A program made the position numbers and the translations under genes. Of a DNA stretch of 64,000 bases, positions 1 to 11,083 are shown piece after piece (position 1 is the stretch's first letter; every line of letters begins with the position of its first letter). The notes beneath the pieces were generated by a model. It was not told the origin of the DNA and did no database searches. It saw only the letters and a program-made list of their open reading frames with translations. The stretch covers positions 6,128,029-6,192,028 of the forward strand of contig SMSO01000014.1 of assembly GCA_004764695.1 (NCBI GenBank). Direction: 5' to 3'. The stretch is from Schizochytrium sp. TIO01 (lineage: Eukaryota; Sar; Bigyra; Thraustochytrida; Thraustochytriidae).

Positions 1-2894
1 ACCTTACAGTCTTCCTGCCAATCTCATACAATGGCCCCTTGAAAGTACCTGAACAACGTTAATGATATTATCAAGTTCAACGACTGCGGCCTTCACTGCA
101 GGGTCTGTCTAGTTCCAATAGTCATACTCCGGGTGGTTTCGTCCTTTTCTCAAGTACAGAACACTAAAATCCATATCATCAAAAGCATTAGTTGAGTCTC
201 TTTAGTTCAGGTCACACTCCTGCTCGTTGGTGCTTCTGCCATTTGTCATCGCGAATCTATTTCTGTGAACCTGCTGTGCTTCCAAATCTTATCCAGCAGC
301 TATTGCAGGGCCATTTTCTCTAACAAACCAGAAACGTGCAATATCAGTAAAGAGAGTAAGAAGTAGTATGTTTGTCCTTCTGCCTATTTTAAACACCACC
401 ATCGAGGTGGCCAATCTGTGGTGTGTACCAAACCACATCCGTCTTTAAGCATTTTTAACCCATATAAGAATGCGTTGTGCTTCATCATTGCTTTTTTCAT
501 TGACGATATGAAGCAAAATAAAAATTTCGCAATTGCATAGTCGCAGGTGGGCGAATTTGGGTGAAGTGTTCTAGTCAGCATTGTCACCTTCAGAGCAAAT
601 GAAACTGTTATTGTGCCTATGCATCTACGTAATGCGCACACTGGCCTGACTTTGAAAATGGCAGCGCTTCTACTGGTATCCCTTCATACTTGACATGGAG
701 GAGTCTCGCCAAGGAAACTCTATTCGATAACGTTTCTGTTGAGATGTTTTTTTTTTCTTTTCTTTTTTCTTTTTTCTTTTTTCTTCTGTGAAAGTTGACA
801 ACTCTATGAATTACTTCTGTCATAATACATAACATATTATTTTAAAATGGAGCAAATAAAACGAATATTTTATTTAAACTAATTCTTTTAGAAATAAAAA
901 TATAAGATTGAAAGAAAGGTCGGTCAAGAGGGCACATAATATATCCGTTGATAATCATAGGAATCGCTCAAGGGAACTCCTACGAGTCCCTGGGGTGGGC
1001 GGGAACGCGCGGAAAACGGGCAAATGGCGCGGAAGGTCGTGAGCGTGGCACGGGCGCGAGCGAGGGTTTAGCTCGATTAAGGACAACGATTTGGTTTAAG
1101 AATGGTCATTGGTCCTTTTGCATGCGTCGCTGCGCTTTTAAAAAAATGTTTTATCTTCTAGGGATGAATGGGCGATGAAAATTTAGAGATGTTCATGACG
1201 AAGCAATCCAAGCGCTTCGAGCGGGAAAATGTGCTAACCCTTTCAGTCTCCCTGCTCCCTTTCGCTTCCAAAACCATCGCAGCTGAGTAATCCTGGAGCT
1301 TCAACGGTGTGCCTTATCAGCGAGCGATCATGCGCTTCCCATCGAGAAACAGAGACTTTTTCGAGTCCTTATTTCGTTGTGATGCTATTAGCCAGGGAGG
1401 CCAAAGAACCTCGCAGGGAACTAATTGTTAGTGACGTGAAACATCAAGAAAAACCACCCAAGTAGCCAAGAATCAGAAAACAACAGAAGCGGGGGTTGTG
1501 AGGCGAACGAGAATGGAAGCGCTTATATGGTTATGAAAAGTCGAAGACAAGGCCGACCGACGATCGCCCTGCCTTATAACTCGCCAAACGACAAGATCAC
1601 CCAAGATCGCATCGAAAGGTCCAATGACGATAGTCTTCGGGAGGTAAAGGTTTTCAATTTATGCGCGAACGCGAGTTCGTCTCACTTATAAAATTTTAAA
1701 GGTACTTTCACGAAGTATAGTTCTTGAAGGCAAAGAATAATAAGTTAGTCAATTCGAATTGAGGCCTGAGGTGAGCCATTCTACATATGCATATCAACCT
1801 CGTGGGGGTGCGTACCTGTTCCGCCCTTGAACTTATCAACCCAGCCGGCAACAGCTCCAATATACCGATTGTAAATAAGAACTCGCAGTGCGCACCCTTG
1901 TCACCCTTCACCTTGCAGGCGGGCAAAAGTAAAAAGAAAATAGAAAGAAAAGATTAAAGAAAAGAGAAAAGTAAAAAGAAGAACCGCTGTAACAGTGAAA
2001 GACAAAAAGACTGAAAGACAGACAGACAGTCCTGCAACCCGAGACGGTAACCTTTGCTCAGACAGCGAGCGGCGAGCTCGAGGCCAGCGCAGGGGCGGCG
2101 GCACTCACGCCGGTACGTACGCTAACCAGTCTCCGACCAAGGTACGTGGGCTCACGGTCGGCACAGCGATGAAGAACAGCGCCGCTGTGGCGAATTGGCA
2201 TACACAGACATTGAGTCAGATAACCTGAAAACACACAACTTTGCAACACTCACGCTCTCTGAAGCACGACTTCCGGTCTGGGCGCTTCGGTTTTCTTCAC
2301 CAGGGCTGGTGCGAGATGAATCCAATCGTATAATTCTCTGACGGGAAGACTTCAACGCCTGCGTGGACGGAGAGCAACACGGAGCGGGAACGAGGTGCTC
2401 GTTGACCCGACCCCTTTTTGCGAAATGAAGCACCCTCTAAGAGTTCCTAGTAGTTAACCATAACAGGAAGTCATTTGATTGGTAAATTGAATGATCAATG
2501 ATTGACGATTCAACCAAGAAGGTCCGCCGTTCTCTTTAGGACGTAAATGAAGCTAGCGAAGCTGCTCAGTATCAGGAGCTTGGGCTAAACTGGAGTCGTG
2601 TGTAAAAGGGATAAAATGAAAAGTTGATTTCACTTTCGTTGTTGTGGTTGCTGTCTGTGGATGATAGAGTTGTTGTTGTTGTTGTCGTTGATGATGATGT
2701 TATCGCTGTTGCTGATGTTGTTGAAACTAGGGAATGGGCATAGTGTAAGCACTGGTGAATGGCAGAAAAGACTAACGATGCATATGTTGTGTTTGGCTTG
2801 GGGTGTTGTTTCTACTCGCGTAAATTATTGGCCACAGAATCAGATCATTGTATACCATTGAGTTGTGTTTAAGCATATCTACCTTCTAGCAAAT
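1..2894. other. Upstream spacer, no confident gene
   Basis: No conserved coding region is visible. A pyrimidine tract (about 746-785) is followed by an AT-rich stretch (830-910). From about 950 to 2450 composition is more balanced and includes one minus-strand exon-like block, listed separately. A TTG/TGT-rich microsatellite lies at about 2665-2730. The last bases before the G-gamma start form a good splice acceptor (pyrimidine-rich, ending TTCTAG at about 2889), and a GTACGT donor-like site lies at about 2141, so G-gamma may carry a 5'-UTR intron here. That is inference. Confidence 0.5.
2254..2436 (-). other. Exon-like block, unrecognised protein
   Basis: On the minus strand a 61-codon open block begins after an acceptor-like sequence (GTTAAC branch-like motif, then CTCTTAG) and ends at a consensus GTGAGT donor (2253-2248). 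A short in-phase terminal block follows after a CCACAG acceptor near 2190 and ends at a stop. The peptide is basic and serine-rich and matches no family I know. It could be part of a minus-strand orphan gene or chance. No ATG exon was identified upstream. Confidence 0.18.
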
Positions 2895-3092
2895 ATGAGT
2901 GATCAGGAGATCCAGCGCCTCGAGATGGAGGTCGAGGCACAGAAGAAGGCCATCACTACCAAGGAGGCCTGTGAGACAATTGTACAGCATGTGACTAAGA
3001 ACCAGGATGCCGACTTGCTGGTTAACCCGTCAAAGGATAACCCCTACCACCAGGCACCTTCGAGTGGCGGCGGATGCTGCACCATCTGCTAA
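2895..3092 (+). CDS. Heterotrimeric G-protein gamma subunit-like
   Basis: A 65-residue protein of typical G-gamma size. Residues 1-35 form an amphipathic helix suited to coiled-coil pairing with a G-beta subunit. The segment with LLVNP then DNPY matches the conserved family block around the (D/E)NPF motif. The C-terminus GGGCCTIC is a CaaX box: the Cys of CTIC would be prenylated and the Cys before it could be palmitoylated, as in fungal Ste18-type gammas. It would anchor G-beta-gamma at the plasma membrane and couple receptors to effectors. I chose the ATG at 2895 because it follows a splice-acceptor-like TTCTAG and gives the usual family length; an upstream in-frame ATG at 2865 would add ten unlike residues. 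Identification rests on size, motif and CaaX, so it is likely but not certain. Confidence 0.72.
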   Translation: MSDQEIQRLEMEVEAQKKAITTKEACETIVQHVTKNQDADLLVNPSKDNPYHQAPSSGGGCCTIC

Positions 3093-4274
3093 TTCACAAA
3101 ACAATCCACCTACCCTCAATAACAATTTATACTTGTGTGTTAGTTTTCGTAGCTCCTTATCCCCCATAACCACCCGCACGGCTCCGCATCGCAAGACCAG
3201 CATAATTTTTTAAAACCTCTCCGTAGCAGCGGTAGCAAGCTTTCTATTGGGCGACAAAGCTTGTGCTACTACCCCGTGGCATCGCATGACGTCATCATTT
3301 TTTACAGCCAGCACTTATCACATGTTGTTGCTCTCGCCAACCACAGAATTAAGCCTTCTCCAAAGCATTTTTTTCATGTCTTGCCAACTCTCTGTTCCTA
3401 ACAAACAATCTTGTCTATCTTGTACCACATTTTACGAGAGTTTCTGGCTGCTGCAAATCAGCATGATTACTATCCTGATATTTTGGATTCTTAACGCGAA
3501 TTATTAAGACCTTTATTACGATTCGCCTCGCGGTGAATCTCCTTGAAGAAACGTGAAGAATTCCTGTTATCATCAGCAATGTCTGCTCAGCTATACACTT
3601 GCATATATCCAAGGAATATTACGTCTCACTTTGTTTTCCTTCTTTAAAAAAAAAGGAAAGAAAAAGAAGAATCTGCAAAATTCTAAGCTGCCGGCACTAG
3701 AGTAACGTTGAGAGAGAGTCAACGCCTCTACTGCTAAAAATCGAGAGAACAGAAGACAAGAGAAATCAATTCGATAGTATGTTTATGTTTGCGATATTCT
3801 TCCAGAGGAAAAAGGCATCTCCACATTAGCAGATGCCACTTTTCCTTGTCCAGTTTCGAGTTCAGATGGAGCGAGGATGTTTCATTTGAACAACGGCATT
3901 AACCTGTAAGTATGAAGCCCAAAAGATGGTTTTAATTCTTTTAAAAAAGAAAAAGAATAAAGAATAAAATGGACCTAGAGAAAGAAGAAACCAAAAAGAC
4001 GGTTTGTAAAAGAGGTATGATCTACTAAGTAGGTAGGTCTTACCTGCATAGTACATAATCCGAATAACAATAAAAAATTGAGGAAAGCGGGCTTTTATTG
4101 TTATTGTTGCCGCTTCGTGGCAAATAATCAGTAAAGCAGCTACTGTGCGTGGGCTCGCGCAGAAGAGGCCTTCGGAAGAGCTCCGTGGCAGAGTTCCTTG
4201 ATTTCATTACACGCCTGTCTGTAAGAAAGTTTTGCGGCAGCGAAAACGGCGGCTAAAGCTCGACGACCCACAAG
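3093..4274. other. Spacer between G-gamma and roadblock genes
   Basis: 3'-flank of G-gamma and 5'-flank of the roadblock gene. Two copies of the recurring pyrimidine/AT/purine element occur (about 3635-3672 and 3930-3970). A strong donor-like GTAAGTAT sits at about 3907 with no recognisable exon beside it. The last 150 bases before 4275 are more GC-rich and should hold the promoter and 5'-UTR. No coding region is supported. Confidence 0.5.
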
Positions 4275-4796
4275 ATGGCTTCCGAAGCAGAGCAGAGTAT
4301 CAAGCGCATCCAGTCGCACAAGGGTGTGAAGCGTGTGTTTATTATCAACAACAAAGGACAGATCATTCGCAGCAGCCTTAATGAGCCCGAGGAGGAGCGA
4401 CGATACGCTGCCCTCATCTCTGAGCTGACCAAGAAAACGCAGAGCATGGTGCGCGAGCTTGATCCTGAGGTAAGTTGGCATTTCGAGCTGTTACAGGAAA
4501 TGATCAGTAACATTCACGCTAACATGAGAAGACGTACATGGATTTAAACTAACTCAAACTACAATTACTTCTTCTTCACGGTACTTCGTTTGACATTATT
4601 CTGGATATGACTGCTATTGAATTGATGACTTTGTGTTTCATCGTTGCTGTTCCCCGTGAGCCAACAGAACTCGCTAAAGTTTTTGCGAGTTCGCACAATG
4701 ACCGAAGAAATCATGATCGCGCCAGAGCCCACAGAAAACAAGTACACGCTTATCGTTATACAAGACCCTACCGACGAGGAGGCTCCTCAACTGTAA
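4275..4796 (+). CDS. DYNLRB: Dynein light chain roadblock/LC7 (two exons)
   Basis: Roadblock/LC7 light chain, a homodimeric subunit on the intermediate chains of cytoplasmic and axonemal dynein. Exon 1 is 4275-4469, the intron 4470-4667 (GTAAGT ... CAACAG), exon 2 4668-4796, phase 0. The spliced protein is 107 residues, close to the animal protein (about 96). Exon 1 gives the first helix and strand (IKRIQSHKGVKRVFIINNKG) and the second helix, ending at the conserved VRELDPE. Exon 2 restores the remaining strands (LKFLRVRT, EIMIAPE, YTLIVIQDPTD), which end as in the animal proteins. Without splicing the frame would end 25 residues after the donor with unrelated sequence, so the intron is well supported. 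The start context CACAAGATGG is good. It converges with the coiled-coil gene ending at 4872. Confidence 0.93.
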
Positions 4797-4871
4797 ATCA
4801 ATCTTGGCACTTAAATACTCAACTTCTTGTCCTTGCGTTGTCGTCAAACCACGATCCAGGCCCTTATCTCC

Positions 4872-6299
4872 CTACAAATACCTCTTTGGAATTCTTCTTA
4901 TCCTTTTGGGAGGCCTTTCTGTATTCTTTCCTTCCTCACCTTGCACATCTTCACCGTACCCGAACAGAAACTCTCTGTCAACATCCTCCGCAAGCTCCAC
5001 CATCGCCAGTGATTTTCCAAAGCTACGTTCCGCAAAGCCACCATTCGTTCTTTCTCTAGCACTTTCTTGGCCGCCCTTTCGTCTGTTTTCACGAGTATCA
5101 TCATTCTCTTCGCTACTATTCAGAAGACTGTTGACATTGCTTAGCTGGCTCTCCAGCAAGGTGATTTTGCGCATCGCAGTCTTCGCTTCTTCCTCTAGCA
5201 TAGACACACGATCCTCAAGAGCAACATTATTTGTTGTGACGCGCTCCTGGTGCAATGCAAGCCGTTCATAAGCAATTGACAGCCTTTCTAGCTTGTTCAC
5301 TAGGCTGGTAGCATCGAGGTCCACGTTTTGGTCAGAGTTCCCCGCTCTCGGAGGCCCTGAAAGTACTGGCAAAGGCTCGAGAGCAGCCCAGCGTTCGCGA
5401 AACTGCCGCAGAGAGAGCGCCGGGGACGAAGAAAGCGGAGCCCCGCCAGGAGTAGACAGGTCATTGCCATTTGCCGATTTGTTGCAAGCCTTTCTGGAGG
5501 CATTAGCAAGGCTTGGGATGGAGGCGAGCAAAGAGGAATTCCATGAAGTTGTGGCGGAGGTTGAAGATGAAGAAGACGAGTCTTGTGACAGCATTGGTGT
5601 ATAAAAACGTGACGAAGCGGAGTCAATGAAATCTGTGGTTGATACACTCGTTTGCGAGGCCGACCGGGCTGCTGGTGTCAAGCATGAACGCATGGAGTTC
5701 GAGGATTTGGATGCGATTTGGGAACTCTGTGGTGCAAGTGCTCGGGGGGAAAGGAGCGCAGGCGGTTGAGCACGCCACGAAAAAGAGGTGCGGAATCAAA
5801 CACACGCGAGACTTCGCGAGAACTATGGTGAGAAGGATACCCAGATTGATCAAGTGAGGAACTTGGAATGCTGAAGTGGAGATTCGGATTTGGCTTCGAA
5901 AGTTAAAAGTTGAAATTTGAAATTTGAAATTGAGATTTGAAACTTAAATCTGTAAAGTGAATATTATTGAAAGGAGGACCCCAGGCGCAGAGAAAGCAGC
6001 GGCTCCAGGTCACGGAGTAAGCAGCACCATGGCAAGTTGCAGTCGTCTCGGGCAACGTCTATAAACTTTCCTCCACCTCTGGTGCATGTGGCAGCAAAGC
6101 TCGCAACGCCCATCGGCGTCGATGGGTCCAGTCGGATGTAGAGTGATTCTCGTGGTGATAGCCTGAAAAGATAAAGAACAGAAAAGCAACACAAGCTAAC
6201 GCGACATCACAAGCACTAGCGTCTGAGGGCTGGTCGATCTGCTGGAAACGGGCTCACTTGCGTAAGACTTGTACGTTTCTTAGGCGGCAATTCGAACAT
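4872..6299 (-). CDS. Coiled-coil protein, two exons, one-base break
   Basis: I do not recognise the family. The clear part is 4872-5693: a Ser-rich region, then a coiled coil (LVNKLERLSIAYERLALHQE followed by EDRVSMLEEEAKTAMRKITL) and a basic C-terminus (PPKRIRRIPKRYL) that could be a nuclear signal. Coding character continues upstream of its first ATG (5693) without stop to about 5770. Before that, an adjacent frame stays open to a plausible acceptor at 5894. A short first exon at 6258-6299 (MFELPPKKRTSLTQ) ends at a GTGAGC donor with matching phase 0; the intron would be 364 nt. The two frames differ by one base, which one extra base in the six-base G run at 5744-5749 would repair, giving about 354 residues. 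Alternatives are a second short intron or a shorter protein starting at 5693. The DZIP1-like gene is divergent. Confidence 0.5.
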
Positions 6300-6648
6300 C
6301 TGATACCAAGCAAAGAAGAACTCGAAGGTCTATTTGTGGACAACCCATTTTTGGACAACCCAATTTGCATTCTCAAAAATACAGAAACATTTTAAAAGAT
6401 TAAATTGAATTAAAAAAGGTTTTTAATTCAATTGAATTCTAAAGATGTATTTGCAGAAGCAGGGCAACGGACGACAACGGAAAGAAGTGAAAACTGGGAT
6501 ACTTGCAGCACTCGGTAGATGATGAAGTCTGGCAGTAGGGGCTTTGGAGACACGCCATTTCCTAGGCGTTTAGAACGATATCTTCTTGGGGAGTTTTCCA
6601 AGTAGGTTGTCCTGCTAGCCTGGGGCTCTTGTCCTTCGTAAAAGTGAC
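6300..6648. promoter_or_regulatory. Divergent promoter region
   Basis: If the coiled-coil gene starts at 6299, these 349 bases separate two divergent start codons and should hold both promoters. The middle (6370-6440) is AT-rich with an imperfect inverted element built on TTAAATTGAATT/AATTCAATTGAATT. No TATA box at a convincing distance was seen. The assignment follows from position only. Confidence 0.35.
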
Positions 6649-9600
6649 ATGGCAGGCAACCCTTTGGTGGAGGCTGCCAAAGCGCGAGCGCGTGCTCGTG
6701 GCAAACACGGACGAGGGTCATCCTTAGACGTATCGTCTAGAACGCGAGGTACTAGCAGTGATGTCCGTCAGGAGCGAATGACAAATCGTAAGGTTCTTCT
6801 GGAGGTTTTCAGAAGCCGCGCAGGAAAATTGCCCGTAGTTTTAGAAGAAGCAACCAAGGTAACCCATGAGGCCATAAAAGAGAATGTCCGTCCAGAGAAG
6901 AGTTTTTACTTTCAACAGCGTCATGGAAAACTTGACTTGCGAGGGATCTCACGCATCGACTTGGACCAACTTGTCGAAGATGTGGACATCGAGACACTGC
7001 AAGCATATCTTGAAAATCTGACGTTTGCTGAACTTGAAGACCACGACCTCCGTACTTGCACAGACGATACCTTTTTGAAACTTTTTCGCCTGACCCAGCT
7101 TACCATTGAGTATCTTCTTAATGTGCAGCATACATTGTACGCCTATTCGGGGACTCTGGAGCAGCAGCTTGCTCATGTGCACAAGGAGCATGACCTGGCA
7201 GAATCTCGCATGAATTTGCAGAGTGAACAATTGCAAAGTTTGCAAAGGGAGCTTAAGCAGAAAAGGAGGACCTTGAAAACTTATGAGTTTCTTTTGACTC
7301 AGCGGGGAAGCTCATCAGGAGATATCGAATCAAAGCTAGAACAGATGTCAGTGTCTTCTGCCGGGGGGGTCCTTCGAGCTCCACGTGGTTCAATGGAAGA
7401 TGCGGCAACTCTTGCGTCTGTCACAAACCCAGCAGATGCTCTTCGCGACCGTGTGCTTGAGGAAAAAACTCGAGCATTGCAAATACGAGAGGATACTTTG
7501 AAGAGCCAACAAGCTGAATTCGAAAAGCAGGCCAATAAGATGAGAGAAATGTTACAAAAGGAGGCTGAGGAGATGCGGCGCCAGCTTGCGTTTGAGATGG
7601 AAAAACAACGCGAAGAACAAAAGCATCGTGAAGAAAAGTTGGATAAGCAAGAGCAAGACTTAATGAATTTGCAAAGAAATGGATCCACAAGTACTGGTGT
7701 CAAACGTCCTCCAAGTCTGGCCGGAGGCAAGGTTGAGGATGATGTAGATATAGATATTGAGCGTCAGGTGCAGGATATTCTTATGAATGCGAACTCTTTA
7801 GAGGACTTGCGGACACAACTTTCTGGTGTGATGGATCAAAACCAGCGCCTGCGCGATGAACTCTCTCTCGTTGGTACCTTGCTTCACGAGCAGCGCAAAT
7901 CTAAAGCGGGGCATTTTAAGCATCATGCATACGATTCCGAAGAGGGAGGCGATGGAGATGAAGGAAACAGTTCAAAGGAGAAAGATGATGACACCAACAC
8001 TCAGGTTGAGACAGGTATGAAGAAAAACAAGGGCAAGGCTAGAGATGAAACGCTTATGCTTAAGTTGTCCGGCGCACAAGTGTCTCGTGATCTTGCCGAC
8101 CGCAGAAGCATGCAACTTCGACGAGTGCTACGTCTGGTACGTAGACGTCTTCAGCATCAGGCTTACAATACATGGCGACTTTTAATGTTCGCTAAACGCT
8201 CCCAGGCGCGTGAGCAAGCTCTCCAAGAAGAAATGAAGAGGATGATGCAGAGTGGTGTAGTAAAGGTCCCAGACTCAGATGGGGTAGGGTTTAACTTTGA
8301 GGCAAACTATGAGTGGCAGAATGTACCTTCGGGGTCGGTTGTGCTTAATAAACAATTTGAGATTCGAGATGAAGCTGGGCATAAACAAGCTCGAATTCCA
8401 CGTGTTTGGCTTTTAAGTACCTTGACATCTCTTGACACGGAAGTCATTGTGCCTGTGGAAAGAGACATGACTATTTTCCAGGTACGCGAGCGACTTGCGC
8501 AAGAGCTGCAAAAGCCAATAAATGCAATCATGATACAGCGGAATGCATTGCGTGGTACAGATAAGTTTATTAGCGACGCACATACAGTACAATCAGCGAA
8601 TTTCTTCTATGATAGACCATATGTGCTCCTGCAAAGCACAGTAAACTTAGCTAATAAACTATCATCATCAAGCATTGAAGCACTTATCTCGGATTATGCT
8701 CGCGAGAAAGAAGCAATTCATGGAAAGGGTCTTGGAGCAACATCTGGAGTGCCAGGTCCGAAATTTTCTTTGATTCCAGAGCGACCTCATATTCAAGCGC
8801 GTTGGCACCACGACCCGGAGGTAGTTGCTGCAGCTGAAGCTGATATTGAGAGTGAGCTTTCTCGATCCTTTGGCAGTTTGTCAACGGCCTCTTCTGCCTA
8901 TCAACGGCGCTCTAGGCGCGAGTTGCGTCGTGCAGATCTCGAAGATACGCCAAAGTCCTCCGGTCCCCGAGGCATTACAGATGAGAGCGATGCTGAGAGC
9001 GAATATGCACAGGTTCCGCCTGTCAGGATCACTCCTAATAGCCACAAGACTACTGCACTTGAGACACCTGCTGCTAACATTGCTGCGAACTCGGCGTCAC
9101 GCGTATCTGCAGATGGCAATTCTGAGTTGCTCGTACCTAGTACTCCGGGTGGAGCTTCGGAATTTACCCAGGTGAGCAATCCACGCGAGAGCAATGTACC
9201 TGTAAACTTTGGAGATTATGAATCCGAGGCAGGGCCATCGCCAATACTCCATACTCCCTCTACCGATGCGGGAGCTCAATCGCTTGTAAGTGCACTAGCC
9301 TCGCAATCTAGCACAGGCAAAGCGACTGTTCGTTCTCTGCGTCTGCACGACAGCGGCAGTGAGAATATCTTGACGCAGGACGCTCTTGCTCGCCGGCACG
9401 AGAGAGCCCTGGCTCATTTTGCTCGCCTTGGTCTTGCGCGTCGTGCCCAGGTGTCCACTCTCAACCTCTCGCAGGACTCTGGAAGTTCGCGCAGCGTGAC
9501 TAGCATGAGTAGTCAAGATGTTAGCGCGTTTGGAGCCACGGTTCGCAGCCATTTTGACGTTGAGCGTGCAGCTGATCAATACGAGCTGGGCGGTGATGAA

Positions 9601-9783
9601 AGTGATAACATTTCAGGAAGCGACGAGGAAAATAGCATGGCAAGCAGCTTTACAGGATCTAGGTCAGGACGATCTACAAATTCTGCTTCACACTCACTTT
9701 CAGAATCAAGGGGGCGAGCTTCTGGCAATAGGAGGCCTTCAACACGTACACAGGCGCTTCTGGATCAGATCGCAGATGATTGA
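6649..9783 (+). CDS. DZIP1-like ciliary/basal-body protein
   Basis: A 1044-residue single-exon protein. Residues about 85-165 match the DZIP1 N-terminal domain: a FYFQQRHGKLDLRGISRIDL start, DIETLQAYLENLTF, then KLFRLTQLTIEYLLNVQ, the hallmark helix of the family. In animals DZIP1/DZIP1L act at the basal body and transition zone in cilium assembly and Hedgehog signalling. A long coiled coil follows (about 170-340). The C2H2 zinc finger that normally follows this helix in DZIP1 is absent. Residues about 477-520 form a basic helix. Residues about 583-665 look like a ubiquitin-like fold (two strands, a helix with VRERLAQEL, then strands). The C-terminal third is Ser/Glu-rich and disordered. The ATG at 6649 directly precedes the coding signal. 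Family membership is confident; the ubiquitin-like call is inference. Confidence 0.8.
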   Translation: MAGNPLVEAAKARARARGKHGRGSSLDVSSRTRGTSSDVRQERMTNRKVLLEVFRSRAGKLPVVLEEATKVTHEAIKENVRPEKSFYFQQRHGKLDLRGISRIDLDQLVEDVDIETLQAYLENLTFAELEDHDLRTCTDDTFLKLFRLTQLTIEYLLNVQHTLYAYSGTLEQQLAHVHKEHDLAESRMNLQSEQLQSLQRELKQKRRTLKTYEFLLTQRGSSSGDIESKLEQMSVSSAGGVLRAPRGSMEDAATLASVTNPADALRDRVLEEKTRALQIREDTLKSQQAEFEKQANKMREMLQKEAEEMRRQLAFEMEKQREEQKHREEKLDKQEQDLMNLQRNGSTSTGVKRPPSLAGGKVEDDVDIDIERQVQDILMNANSLEDLRTQLSGVMDQNQRLRDELSLVGTLLHEQRKSKAGHFKHHAYDSEEGGDGDEGNSSKEKDDDTNTQVETGMKKNKGKARDETLMLKLSGAQVSRDLADRRSMQLRRVLRLVRRRLQHQAYNTWRLLMFAKRSQAREQALQEEMKRMMQSGVVKVPDSDGVGFNFEANYEWQNVPSGSVVLNKQFEIRDEAGHKQARIPRVWLLSTLTSLDTEVIVPVERDMTIFQVRERLAQELQKPINAIMIQRNALRGTDKFISDAHTVQSANFFYDRPYVLLQSTVNLANKLSSSSIEALISDYAREKEAIHGKGLGATSGVPGPKFSLIPERPHIQARWHHDPEVVAAAEADIESELSRSFGSLSTASSAYQRRSRRELRRADLEDTPKSSGPRGITDESDAESEYAQVPPVRITPNSHKTTALETPAANIAANSASRVSADGNSELLVPSTPGGASEFTQVSNPRESNVPVNFGDYESEAGPSPILHTPSTDAGAQSLVSALASQSSTGKATVRSLRLHDSGSENILTQDALARRHERALAHFARLGLARRAQVSTLNLSQDSGSSRSVTSMSSQDVSAFGATVRSHFDVERAADQYELGGDESDNISGSDEENSMASSFTGSRSGRSTNSASHSLSESRGRASGNRRPSTRTQALLDQIADD

Positions 9784-9987
9784 TTTAATCTCTCGAACTT
9801 CTAATGATAACTCATGCGTAATTCAGATGTTGCTGCTTTAGTTTGTTACACAATAGAAATGCCTGATCATAAGTGCCTGCAGGGTCCTCTCAATTTTCGA
9901 AGAAAGTCTAGCTATTGCGTCCAATCTGCGCACAGCCCTTGGGTTTGAGGCGCATGTGGAGCTGTTCTTCTGTTCGCTGTACCATAA

Positions 9988-9993
9988 AATAAA
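9988..9993 (+). terminator. Possible polyadenylation signal
   Basis: An AATAAA hexamer about 205 bases after the stop of the DZIP1-like gene, on its strand. No other 3'-end element is obvious. Such hexamers are common in AT-rich DNA. Confidence 0.3.
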
Positions 9994-10503
9994 GCTATGC
10001 TTGAAGTTTTCTCGCCATGAAACATCTTCACCTCATTGCGGCGCTATATAGCTAGCTAGCTACTTAGGAAGCTAAGCTAGGCTGCTAGGTAGCTAGATAT
10101 CTCATTAGGAACAATACCAAGGAGGAGTACCTCACTCACAGGGTTGAATGTACACGAGTTCAAGTTCAAGCAGATACTCCTTTAGAAGATCGATAATTTA
10201 CTAGTTGTTGCAATATTTCATTCTTTTAGGTGCCGTCGAACAGGCTCTTTCGCTAGGTGTGTTGAGCGAGTGAGCCAGTGCAGGTCTCGCGCTGACTTAT
10301 ATCCTGGCAGCGAGAAGTCCTCCTCGTCTTCTTTTCGCGAAACCAACCAAGCAACCAGGCAAGCAAGCAGCCGAGCAGCCCCGCCATCTTGAAAGTGAAC
10401 TTGCTTATCCCACCCCTGCGACGCAAGTGTTTCTCCCAGCCCACTTCCGCAGGCTACGCAGCAGTTTGGCGGCATGCACATCGCACGCAAACAAGAAGGC
10501 ACG

Positions 10504-10512
10504 CAAGCGAGC

Positions 10513-10551
<39 letters not shown>

Positions 10552-10562
10552 TTAGCAAGCGA
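10504..10562. repeat. (AAGC)n tetranucleotide array
   Basis: About 14 copies of AAGC with a few interruptions. Similar AAGC/GCTT arrays recur at 16930-16960, 19571-19600 and 32580-32660. Confidence 0.95.
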
Positions 10563-11083
10563 GCGTGCAAGCACGCGAGCGAAGGGGCAACTTGCCTAGC
10601 CGAACCCCATTCGTCCTGCAAACGTATACCTCACTTGGCTATGGTGTTTTGAAGTCGCTCTCCCATTTAGAGGTTGGTGTCAACTTCATCGCGGCGCTGG
10701 TTCTGCTGCGACATTTCCTCGCGACAGTGTTTCTGCTTGCTTTCTTGTGCCTAGACCAAACATCAACAATCTTCAAGTTGCTTTCTCAGTCGCTGCACGC
10801 CGCAGCCGCCGCGTGTCGCAGTCGCTATCGGCGTCTTTGCTTGCATTGTGCCGGGGCCTTGTCTGTCCACGACAACTCTGTCTCCATCATCGCAGAGGTT
10901 CGTCCTGAGAACCCAATTTCGTCTCTTCTTTTCGAATCAGCTCAAAGTGTTTTCGGGGTGTTAAAAATAAAATTAAATAAAATCCTTTTCTTTTCGATTC
11001 TTTTTCTGTTCTTACTTGAAACCTGTCGCACTTGGTTAGTTGCTTAGTTAGTCAGCTACGTACTTCCTTATTCTACTCTTCGT

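Noticed and set aside
5300-5604. 103-codon plus-strand ORF antisense to the coiled-coil gene
   Set aside because: The minus strand shows the coherent coiled coil; the plus frame is its shadow.
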